Shown: positions 4,938-11,419 of the stretch, one piece after another | Numbering within the stretch: the first letter of the stretch is position 1 | How the letters are laid out: each line of letters opens with the position of its first letter | Origin: JAOUEA01 sp035550775 | GTDB taxonomy: Bacteria; Actinomycetota; UBA4738; HRBIN12 | Length of the DNA stretch: 11,419 bases | Reading direction: 5' to 3' | NCBI GenBank assembly: GCA_035550775.1 | Contig: DASZOO010000136.1 | Span: 1 to 11,419 of the forward strand | Notes under the pieces: generated by a model | The model's database searches: none | Told to the model about the DNA's origin: nothing | What the model saw: the letters and a program-made list of their open reading frames with translations, nothing else | Program-made: the position numbers and the translations under genes

Positions 4938-7313
4938 ATGCTGGCCGTGCCCGCAGAGCTGCAACTGCCTCGCAGGGTCGGCGGTGGCCCACTGAAGCGT
5001 CTCTTCGTCGGCCGGGCGATCGCATCGGACAAGGCCGAACACCAGCTCCTGCCGAAGTTCCTCGCCCTGCCGGTCTTCTCCTCCGACCCGCTCTCCTCGA
5101 ACGCGTACGCCACCGAGGAGATGATGCTCGTGCTGGTCGCGGCCGGCGCCGGTGCGCTCACGCTTCGGATGCCGATCGCGCTTGCGATCGCGGCGCTGCT
5201 GGCCATCGTGGTCACGTCGTACCGGCAGACGGTTCGTGCGTATCCGACCGGCGGCGGCTCCTACATCGTCGCCCGGGAGAACCTCGGCACGGTCCCCGGC
5301 CTCACCGCCGCCGCCGCGATCCTGACCGACTACGTGCTGACCGTGGCGGTGAGCATCACGGCCGGGACGACGGCGATCGCCTCCGTGGCCCCGGAGACCC
5401 TCGTGCCGGTGCGGGTTCCGATCGCGATCGGGCTCGTCGCCCTCGTGACGCTCGCCAACCTGCGGGGCGTGAAGGAGGCCGGCTCACTGTTCGCGATCCC
5501 GACCTACGGGTTCGTGTTGATGATCGCGATCACGCTGGTCGCCGGATTCGTCGAGTGCCTCGGTGGTTGTCCGGTGGCCGATACGGCCAACCTTCCCCTC
5601 GAGGTCGAGCACACGCTCTCGCTGTTCCTGATCGCCCGGGCGTTCTCGTCGGGCGCCACCGCGTTGACGGGCGTCGAGGCGATCGCCGACGGGGTGCCGG
5701 CGTTCCGCAGACCGCAGGCGAGGAACGCCGCGACCACCCTCGCCGTGATGGGGGCGATGTCGATCACGATGTTCCTGGGCATCACCGCGCTCTCTGTGCT
5801 TCTGCACGTGCGCATCACTGACGACATCGCCCATGAGCTGCCGGTGCTCGCCCAGATCGGCGACACCGTCTTCGGTGGCGGCATCATGTTCCTGCTGCTG
5901 CAGGTGTTCACCGCGGGCATCCTGATCCTCGCGGCCAACACCGCCTTCCAGGACTTCCCCCGGTTGGCATCGATCCTCGCGCGGGACCGCTTCATGCCCT
6001 CCCAGTTCCGCAACCGTGGCGACCGGCTCGTGTTCTCCAACGGCGTCGTTGTGCTCGCGGGCTTGGCTGGATTGCTGATCTGGGCGTTCGACGCCAACCT
6101 CACGCGCTTGATCCAGCTCTACGTCGTCGGCGTGTTCACCGCGTTCACGCTGTCGCAGGCCGGCATGGTGCGGCGGTGGACGCGCACGAAGGAGGGGAGC
6201 TGGAAACGGAGCGCCGTGATCAACGGCATCGGCGCGGCCACGACCGGTGTCGTGCTCGTCGTCGTCACGATCACGAAGTTCACCAAGGGTGCGTGGATCG
6301 TGATCCTCGCGATGCCGTTCATCGTGCTGTTCTTCTGGGGCGTGCACCGGCATTACGAGCACGTTGCGCGGGCGCTGCAGGCTCGCCGTCTCACGGGACG
6401 CGACGCGGCGAGCGGCACGATGTTGCTGCTCGTGCCTGACCTCGGGCTCGCGACCCGTGACGCGGTCGCCTATCTGCGCGCCGTGCGTCCGGCGGCGTTC
6501 ACCGCGCTCTACGTGGGTCCCCCCGACGCGTTCCAGAGCGTGGCGGCCGAGTGGCCCGTCGTCGCCCCCCGCATGGGCGCTCTGGAACCGGTGCGCGGTG
6601 CCGACCGGCACCTCGTTCGTTCGGTCCGCCGGTACGTGCGGTCGATGCCCCGCCACGAGCGTGACCGGTTCCTCACGGTCGTGATCCCCGAGCTGCTCCC
6701 TCGCAACACCGTCTGGCAGTTCCTGCGCCATCGGGAGGCGTTCCTGCTGAAGACCGCGCTGCTGTTCGAACCGCGGGTGGTCGTGACCGACGTGCCGCTC
6801 GTGCCGTCGGAGGCCCGTCCGAGCTGGCTCGGCGATCGGCCGCTCGAGCCAGAGCGCACGGTGGTGCTCGTCCCCGTCTCGGCCGTCCACGACCCGACGG
6901 TCCGCGCCGTGATCTACGGGAAGTCGCTGCATCCGACCGCGATCGAGGCCATCTTCATGGTCACCGACCCCGAGGAGGTAGAGGACGTGGTCGACGAGTG
7001 GCACGAGCGCCAGCTCGACGTGCCGCTCGTCTTGGTCGAGGCCCCGTTCCGCGACTTCGGTCCTCCGCTGCTCGAGGAGATCCGCGCGCACACATCTCGG
7101 GGCGACACGATCGTCACCGTGGTGTTGCCCGAGCTCGTGCCGCGGCACTGGTGGGAGAACCTGCTGCACAACCAGACGGCCCTGTTCTTCAAGCGGGTGC
7201 TCCTGTTCGAGCCGGGGGTGGTGGTCACCAGCGTTCCGTTCCACCTGTCGGCACCCGAGGTCGGGCCCGACCCGACGACCGACCGGAACCCCGGGGCTCC
7301 GGTGAACACGTAG
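4938..7313 (+). CDS. KimA-type potassium transporter (APC superfamily) with duplicated C-terminal domain
   Basis: A 791-residue membrane protein from ATG 4938. GTG 4920 (797 residues) and GTG 4947 (GAGG at 4934-4937, 9 bases away) are alternative starts; alignment with the paralog favours 4938 or 4947. Residues ~30-480 hold about 12 helices of the APC/LeuT fold with KimA (YdaO) signatures: SSDPLSSNAYATE, SYRQTVRAYPTGGG, ENLG and LTDYVLTVAVS. Asp50, Tyr57, Asp131 and Tyr132 match, with identical spacing, Asp36, Tyr43, Asp117 and Tyr118 of B. subtilis KimA, residues implicated in K+ binding. The cytosolic part contains two related domains (~493-622 and ~640-770), each ending in a VV(I/L)PEL(L/V)PR ... 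LLFEP ... VVVT block. B. subtilis KimA (607 residues) has one. Likely role: H+-coupled K+ uptake, possibly controlled by c-di-AMP as in KimA. It is probably expressed with the two-component genes upstream. It is not a KUP protein. Confidence 0.9.
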   Translation: MLAVPAELQLPRRVGGGPLKRLFVGRAIASDKAEHQLLPKFLALPVFSSDPLSSNAYATEEMMLVLVAAGAGALTLRMPIALAIAALLAIVVTSYRQTVRAYPTGGGSYIVARENLGTVPGLTAAAAILTDYVLTVAVSITAGTTAIASVAPETLVPVRVPIAIGLVALVTLANLRGVKEAGSLFAIPTYGFVLMIAITLVAGFVECLGGCPVADTANLPLEVEHTLSLFLIARAFSSGATALTGVEAIADGVPAFRRPQARNAATTLAVMGAMSITMFLGITALSVLLHVRITDDIAHELPVLAQIGDTVFGGGIMFLLLQVFTAGILILAANTAFQDFPRLASILARDRFMPSQFRNRGDRLVFSNGVVVLAGLAGLLIWAFDANLTRLIQLYVVGVFTAFTLSQAGMVRRWTRTKEGSWKRSAVINGIGAATTGVVLVVVTITKFTKGAWIVILAMPFIVLFFWGVHRHYEHVARALQARRLTGRDAASGTMLLLVPDLGLATRDAVAYLRAVRPAAFTALYVGPPDAFQSVAAEWPVVAPRMGALEPVRGADRHLVRSVRRYVRSMPRHERDRFLTVVIPELLPRNTVWQFLRHREAFLLKTALLFEPRVVVTDVPLVPSEARPSWLGDRPLEPERTVVLVPVSAVHDPTVRAVIYGKSLHPTAIEAIFMVTDPEEVEDVVDEWHERQLDVPLVLVEAPFRDFGPPLLEEIRAHTSRGDTIVTVVLPELVPRHWWENLLHNQTALFFKRVLLFEPGVVVTSVPFHLSAPEVGPDPTTDRNPGAPVNT

Positions 7314-7322
7314 GCTGGCGAG

Positions 7323-9692
7323 ATGGCCAGGGCCGAACTTCCCGCGGCGCCGACCGGGGTGTTGAAGCGGGTCATGCTCGGCCGGGCCTTCTCGAGCGCG
7401 AGGCTCGAGCACACCCTGCTCCCGAAGATCCTCGCGCTGCCGGTCTTCGCGTCCGACGCGCTGTCGTCGGTCGCCTACGCCACCGGCGAGATCCTCCTCG
7501 TGCTCTCGATCGCGACCGCGGCCCCACAGGGGTACGTGCTCCCGATCGCTGGCGCCGTCTCGCTCCTGATGGCGCTCGTGATCGTCTCGTACCGCCAGAC
7601 CGTGCGCGCCTATCCGGGCGGCGGCGGCGCGTACATCGTGAGCAAGGAGAACCTGGGACAGGCTCCGGGGCTCATCGCGGCCGCGGCCCTGCTCTTCGAC
7701 TACATGATGACTGTCGTGGTCTCGATCGTGGCAGGGGTCTTCGCGATCGGCTCGGCGTTGCCGACGGCCAACGAGCACGCGGTCGCGCTCTCCATCTTCT
7801 TCGTGGCCTTCGTCACGCTCGCCAACCTGCGCGGCTCCAAGGAGTCGGGCGTGTTGTTCGCGATCCCGACGTACGGGTTCGTGCTTTCGATCGGAACGTT
7901 GGTCGCCCTCGGGCTCGCTCAGTGCCTCGGTGGCTGCCCGGCGATGAGTGTCGAGGTCGAGCCGATCCACGACGCGGCGATGACCGCGGGTGCGGTCGGG
8001 TTGTTCGTGCTCCTGAAGGCGTTCTCATCGGGCGCCACCGCGCTGACCGGAGTGGAGGCGATCTCCAACGGCGTGCCCGCGTTCAAGCGGCCGCAGGCTC
8101 ACAACGCGGCGACGACACTCGCGATCATGGGTGCCATCGCGATCTCGATGTTCATGGGCATCTCCTGGCTCGCGACGCACGTCGAAGGGGTCGTGGCGAG
8201 CGAGGAGGTCTCGGTGGTTGCGCAGATCGCGATCGCGGTCTTCGGCGACGGATCGATCGGCTTCTACGTCGTGCAGGTGTTCACGGCCGCGATCCTGATC
8301 CTCGCCGCGAACACCGCGTACCAGGACTTCCCCCGGCTCGCGTCGATCCTCGCGCGAGACCGGTACCTGCCGAGCCAGTTCGTGAACCGCGGCGACCGAC
8401 TCGTCTTCTCCAACGGCGTGCTGGTGCTCGGGCTGCTTTCGTCGGTGATGATCTACATCTTCGACGCGAACCTCAACGCGGTGATCGGTCTCTACGTGGT
8501 CGGAGTGTTCACCTCGTTCACGCTCTCCCAGTCGGGCATGGTGAAGCACTGGATCGTGGAAGGTCGCAAGGGCGAGGCAGCGATGAAGGGGTGGCGGCGA
8601 TCGATAGTGATCAACGCTATCGGCGCGGTGACGACCTTCGTGGTTCTGATCGTGGTCGCGGCCTCGAAGTGGTCGAGCGGCGCCTGGCTCTCGATCCTGA
8701 TCATGGCGCTGCTGGTACCGGTCTTCTACTCGATCCACCATCACTACACGAGCGTGCGGCGCCAGCTGAGCGCCGGTCGAGTCCGGCCGGGGGCCATCGG
8801 CGAGAACCATGTGGTGCTGCTCATCCGTGACTTCGACGTCGCGACCGCCGAGGCGGTGGGGTACCTCCGGTCGTTCCGACCCGAAGATATCCGGCCGGTC
8901 TTCCCCTGCCGCGAGGGCGAAGTCGCTCGCGAGGTGCAGGCGCGCTGGCGGTCGTTCGTCGGATCCGGCATCCCCGATCTGATGCCGATCCACGCGTCGG
9001 GTCTCACGTCGAGCATCCGGCACGTGGTCGATTCGATCGATCGCAGACCGGACGATTTCGTCACCGTCGTGGTCCCCGAGCTGCTCCGACCTCAGGGCAT
9101 CTTCTCCTACCTCGTGCGCAGCCGGGATCTCGTGCGCTTGAAGGCCAGCATGTTGCGCACCCCCAACGTGGTCGTCACCGACGCCCCGGTCGTGCTCGCG
9201 GAGGGCTCGCCGTCGGGCGCGGGTGGCAAGCCGCTGATACCCCAGCGCACGGTGACGCTCGTCTTCCTCTCGTCGGTCAACGACGTGTCGGTTCGCGCCG
9301 TGAACTACGCGCGCACCCTCGACGCGACCGAGACGAGGGCGATCTACTTCGATCTCGACCCCGAGGCTGCGCTGTCGATCGGTGAGGAATGGTTCGATGT
9401 CGTTGAGGGCGTGCCGCTCGACATCGTCGAGGCGCCGTTCCGCGACCTGTCGATCCCGATGCTGGCCGAGGTGCGCCGGTACACGGAGCGCGCCGACACG
9501 ATCGTGAACGTGGTCGTGCCCGAGTACATCGTGGCGAAATGGTGGCAGCTTCCCCTGCACGGTCAGACGGCGCTCTTCGTGAAGCGACTGTTCCTGTTCG
9601 AGCAACGCGTGCTGCTCACGAGCGTCTCCTACCAGCTGGAGACCTCCCGCGCGTCGGCCCGCTCTACCGCCGGGCGCGAGGCGACGAGCTGA
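7323..9692 (+). CDS. KimA-type potassium transporter paralog with duplicated C-terminal domain
   Basis: A 789-residue tandem paralog of the preceding transporter, collinear along its whole length. The start is ATG 7323, 9 bases after the TAG of its neighbour, with only a weak TAGG as Shine-Dalgarno; TAGGCT at 7311-7316 may be a -10 that includes that stop codon. About 12 helices lie within ~25-480. K+-site equivalents are Asp45, Tyr52, Asp126 and Tyr127 (SDALSSVAYATGE and FDYMMTVVVS). A Cys-X3-Cys (CLGGC, residues 201-205) sits in the predicted outer loop after helix 5 and is shared with the paralog (207-211). Two cytosolic domains follow at ~495-625 and ~642-772. The first is the more diverged copy; the second keeps the KimA-like LHGQTALFVKR block. 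Likely role: K+ uptake, perhaps with different affinity or regulation. An amino-acid permease role is less likely, because the match is to KimA specifically. Confidence 0.9.
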   Translation: MARAELPAAPTGVLKRVMLGRAFSSARLEHTLLPKILALPVFASDALSSVAYATGEILLVLSIATAAPQGYVLPIAGAVSLLMALVIVSYRQTVRAYPGGGGAYIVSKENLGQAPGLIAAAALLFDYMMTVVVSIVAGVFAIGSALPTANEHAVALSIFFVAFVTLANLRGSKESGVLFAIPTYGFVLSIGTLVALGLAQCLGGCPAMSVEVEPIHDAAMTAGAVGLFVLLKAFSSGATALTGVEAISNGVPAFKRPQAHNAATTLAIMGAIAISMFMGISWLATHVEGVVASEEVSVVAQIAIAVFGDGSIGFYVVQVFTAAILILAANTAYQDFPRLASILARDRYLPSQFVNRGDRLVFSNGVLVLGLLSSVMIYIFDANLNAVIGLYVVGVFTSFTLSQSGMVKHWIVEGRKGEAAMKGWRRSIVINAIGAVTTFVVLIVVAASKWSSGAWLSILIMALLVPVFYSIHHHYTSVRRQLSAGRVRPGAIGENHVVLLIRDFDVATAEAVGYLRSFRPEDIRPVFPCREGEVAREVQARWRSFVGSGIPDLMPIHASGLTSSIRHVVDSIDRRPDDFVTVVVPELLRPQGIFSYLVRSRDLVRLKASMLRTPNVVVTDAPVVLAEGSPSGAGGKPLIPQRTVTLVFLSSVNDVSVRAVNYARTLDATETRAIYFDLDPEAALSIGEEWFDVVEGVPLDIVEAPFRDLSIPMLAEVRRYTERADTIVNVVVPEYIVAKWWQLPLHGQTALFVKRLFLFEQRVLLTSVSYQLETSRASARSTAGREATS

Positions 9693-9750
9693 GACGCTCG
9701 CTGCGGTACGGTTGCCGATGCGCGCGTGAGCCGACCGGGAGGAGAGCCAG

Positions 9751-10230
9751 GTGAACATCCGTCCGGCGACCGAGGACGATGCCGAGTTCCTGAAGACGAT
9801 GCTGTTCGAGGCCGCCCGCTGGAACCCCGACTGGCCGGCCGAGCCGATCGACGAGGTGCTCGACGAGCCCGTGCTGCGCCGCTACCACGAAGGGTGGGGG
9901 CGGCCCGGCGACGGCGGGGTCATCGCTGAGATCGACGGTATGCCCGTCGGCGCCGTCTGGTACCGGCAGTTCACCTCCGACGAGCCTGGCTACGGCTTCG
10001 TCGACGAGAAGACGCCTGAACTGTCCGTCGCCGTGCAGCCGCTGCATCGCCGCAAAGGCATCGGTGGCACGCTGCTGCGCGCCGCGATGGTGCAGGCTCG
10101 CGAGGAAGGGTTCCAGACCCTGTCGCTGTCGGTCGCCGTGCACAACCGCTCGCGCATGATGTATCAGCGTGTCGGCTTCGAGAAGGTCGCCGAGGAGGGG
10201 GACCACTGGACGATGCTCGTCAACCTCTGA
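9751..10230 (+). CDS. GNAT-family N-acetyltransferase
   Basis: A 159-residue single-domain protein with the GNAT fold: MNIRPATEDD at the start, the acetyl-CoA pyrophosphate loop R-R-K-G-I-G-G (residues 100-106) following the ELSVAVQPLHR strand, and motif B at ~128-147 (LSVAVHNRSRMMYQRVGF). GTG 9751 is selected by a strong GGGAGGAG at 9737-9744 with 6 bases of spacing. A candidate -10 (TACGGT, 9707-9712) in the 58-bp gap suggests a promoter separate from the transporter genes, with a real 5' leader. The substrate cannot be read from the sequence; relatives acetylate small amines, amino acids or protein N-termini. It ends 6 bp from the convergent secreted-protein gene. A link to potassium physiology is not evident. 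Confidence 0.92.
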   Translation: MNIRPATEDDAEFLKTMLFEAARWNPDWPAEPIDEVLDEPVLRRYHEGWGRPGDGGVIAEIDGMPVGAVWYRQFTSDEPGYGFVDEKTPELSVAVQPLHRRKGIGGTLLRAAMVQAREEGFQTLSLSVAVHNRSRMMYQRVGFEKVAEEGDHWTMLVNL

Positions 10231-10240
10231 TCCGGATCAG
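10227..10240. terminator. 14-bp perfect palindrome holding both convergent stop codons
   Basis: CTGATCC followed by GGATCAG is a perfect palindrome. It contains the TGA of the acetyltransferase (10228-10230) and, on the other strand, the TGA of the beta-propeller gene (10237-10239). With a T-G and a C-G pair it extends to 10225-10242. As RNA it could form a short hairpin with a CCGG loop, read from both sides. No T-tract follows, so it is at best a weak bidirectional terminator. Confidence 0.3.
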
Positions 10241-11127
10241 GGATAGACGAACTCGAAGAGTCGCCCGTCGTTCTCGCCCCGATCGGTCTCGTTGTCGACC
10301 CCTTTGTCCACGACGAATAGACGCAACACCGCCGGGTCCGCGGCGCTCCGCGCGAGGACGATGCCCGCGCCGCGACGGATGCCCGCTGCCGAGACGTCGA
10401 GCATCCTGACCGGTCGACCCCGCATCGTCGCCTCCGCGATCGAATCGTCTCGGCTGCTCACGATCAGCAGATGGTTCGATCCCGGATCCACCGCCACGTC
10501 CTCCGGAGATCTCGATCCGAGCGGCTTCGTCGGGAAGCTCCGCACCCGATCGTCGACGGTGCCGAACCGGTGATCCCTTCCCATGCGGATCAGGTAGACG
10601 CGGCTCTGTCGCGCGGAGGTGACGATCAGGGACCGGCTCTCGGCGTGCCACGCGAGCCCTTCGGGGTCGCGGCATCCGAAGCGCTTGGTGTGCAGGATGA
10701 CCTTGCTCCGATCGTCGCGGGTCCCGAGGCGACCGTCCCTGCCCACCCGGATCCGGGTCACCTCGTTCCGGTCGTCGTCCACCACATAGAGGATCCGCTT
10801 GCGATCCCTCCACGCGATGTCCTCAGGTTCGGGTGTGGATCTGACCACCGAGCGCTTCCGGAGGAGCCCGCCGTGCCGGGCGGCGACGAAGAGGTTCGAG
10901 CCGGACCAGAGTCGCGGGATCTCGTCGACCTCGGCGTCGGATATGAGGAGGGCCCCTGTCGAAGGTACGTAGGTGAGCCCGGTCGGGTCGGGACTCGCGG
11001 GAGACCATGCCGACGTGTCGGTGACGCGAACCAGGTCGGCATCCACCGTCGGCGCTGCCTGAGCGCCCGAAGCGAGCGACACGACCAGCACGGTCGTCAC
11101 GATCGCGATCGTCCATCGCTTCCTCAC
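10237..11127 (-). CDS. Secreted beta-propeller-like protein
   Basis: A 296-residue protein with a clear Sec signal peptide: MRKRW, then a hydrophobic core, then a SGAQA-A cleavage site near residue 24. GTG 11127 is preceded by GGAGG (11134-11138) at 6 bases. The mature part shows at least four similar units that look like propeller blades, each beginning with a P-(T/E)-(G/D)-(L/I/V)-(T/A)-x motif (PTGLTY, PEDIAW, PEGLAW, PEDVAV) and followed by a strand such as LYVVDDD or LIVTSAR. This resembles NHL/SdiA-regulated or phytase-like propellers. Two acidic loops, D-x-R-x-G-T-x-D-D-R, at residues 131-140 and 185-194 may bind Ca2+. No catalytic residues can be named. Function unknown; an extracytoplasmic binding or esterase-like role is possible. 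It is probably not linked to the potassium genes. Confidence 0.82.
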   Translation of the reverse strand: MRKRWTIAIVTTVLVVSLASGAQAAPTVDADLVRVTDTSAWSPASPDPTGLTYVPSTGALLISDAEVDEIPRLWSGSNLFVAARHGGLLRKRSVVRSTPEPEDIAWRDRKRILYVVDDDRNEVTRIRVGRDGRLGTRDDRSKVILHTKRFGCRDPEGLAWHAESRSLIVTSARQSRVYLIRMGRDHRFGTVDDRVRSFPTKPLGSRSPEDVAVDPGSNHLLIVSSRDDSIAEATMRGRPVRMLDVSAAGIRRGAGIVLARSAADPAVLRLFVVDKGVDNETDRGENDGRLFEFVYP

Positions 11128-11229
11128 ACTCGACCTCCTCGGATGCCCTGGCTGGCGTCAGTGTTCGAGGGGTGGCGTACGCACGCATCACGCCGTCGGG
11201 TGAGGTTCACTACCGCCGATGGATCAGGT

Positions 11230-11419
11230 TCAGGCCGACGGTTCGAGCGGTCCGCCGGAGGCCTTCGCGGCATCGATGGCCGCGTACTCCGCACGCACCT
11301 TCGTCCACCGGCGCCGCACGTACCAGGCGGCTGCGACCACGCAGATGGCTGCGATCGCCCAGGAGAACGGCTGCAACGCGTGCTCCACCGTCTCCCACCG
11401 GTCGCCGAGCTCGTAACCG
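11230..11419 (-). CDS. DedA-family membrane protein, C-terminal end (partial)
   Basis: The minus strand read from 11418 gives 62 residues before TGA at 11230-11232; the rest lies right of the window. It begins GYELGDRWETVEHAL, which matches the GYxLGxxW motif preceding the last helix in DedA/SNARE-associated proteins. A single hydrophobic helix follows (~PFSWAIAAICVVAAAWYV), then a basic stretch (RRRWTK) and a short Ala/Pro-rich tail, giving a cytosolic C-terminus. DedA proteins are inner-membrane proteins; several flip undecaprenyl phosphate or phosphatidylethanolamine and support envelope integrity. The identification rests on this short end only, so confidence is moderate. About 100 bp (11128-11229) separates it from the propeller gene; I see no clear terminator or promoter there beyond the propeller gene's Shine-Dalgarno. 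Confidence 0.7.
   Translation of the reverse strand, partial: GYELGDRWETVEHALQPFSWAIAAICVVAAAWYVRRRWTKVRAEYAAIDAAKASGGPLEPSA

Noticed and set aside
2745..5180. Frequent GCGATCGC octamers resembling HIP1 repeats
   Set aside because: They fall in Ile-Ala codon runs of membrane helices and follow from codon use; HIP1 is a cyanobacterial feature and nothing else suggests that lineage.
5484..7970. 828-codon open frame antisense to both transporter genes
   Set aside because: The product is rich in Arg, His, Asp, Glu and Gln without any fold or motif, as expected from GC codon bias opposite a real gene; the plus-strand frame encodes recognisable KimA proteins.
4938..9692. KUP-family or amino-acid permease identity for the two transporters
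   Set aside because: The SSDxLSSxAY, YRQxxxAYPxGGGxYIV and DYxxTVxVS blocks and the C-terminal LHxQ(T/S)A motif match KimA/YdaO, with the K+-site Asp/Tyr spacing exactly kept.
8025..9758. 577-codon open frame antisense to the second transporter
   Set aside because: Same composition artefact; no start signal or recognisable domain.

Overview
The window is GC-rich DNA (roughly two thirds G+C) with GTG starts, tightly packed genes and strong third-position G/C bias. This, plus the gene families present, points to a member of the Actinomycetota, probably an environmental lineage. I cannot place it more finely from sequence alone.

Almost everything between position 1 and about 9700 concerns potassium. 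At the left edge is the C-terminal end of kdpC (1-176), so the Kdp K+-ATPase genes lie just outside. Next is a membrane sensor-like protein (178-996) with the DUF4118 and GAF portions of KdpD, which stops where the kinase should begin. Facing it are two overlapping RCK/TrkA-type NAD-binding regulatory proteins on the minus strand (1004-1723 and 1723-2385). A 283-bp divergent intergenic region (2386-2668) follows. It holds a long hairpin, a helically phased GTGAAG direct-repeat array and a promoter-like dyad.

Rightward from there runs a compact plus-strand cluster: a short KdpD-like histidine kinase (2669-4213), a KdpE-like response regulator overlapping it by 4 bp (4210-4899), and two tandem KimA-type APC-superfamily K+ transporters (4938-7313 and 7323-9692, 9 bp apart). 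Both transporters keep the Asp/Tyr residues known for K+ in KimA. Both carry a duplicated cytosolic C-terminal domain where B. subtilis KimA has one.

The right end is less specific: a GNAT acetyltransferase (9751-10230, plus), a secreted beta-propeller-like protein (10237-11127, minus) and the C-terminal end of a DedA-family membrane protein (11230-11419, minus, running off the edge).

Working model (inference): high-affinity uptake by Kdp, lower-cost uptake by two KimA proteins, gating or signalling by an RCK pair that has no TrkH/KtrB partner in view, and transcriptional control by the DUF4118-type two-component system, probably acting on its own promoter through the GTGAAG array. The most unusual points are the kinase-less KdpD fragment, the double C-terminal domain on both KimA paralogs, and the regulatory architecture of 2386-2668.
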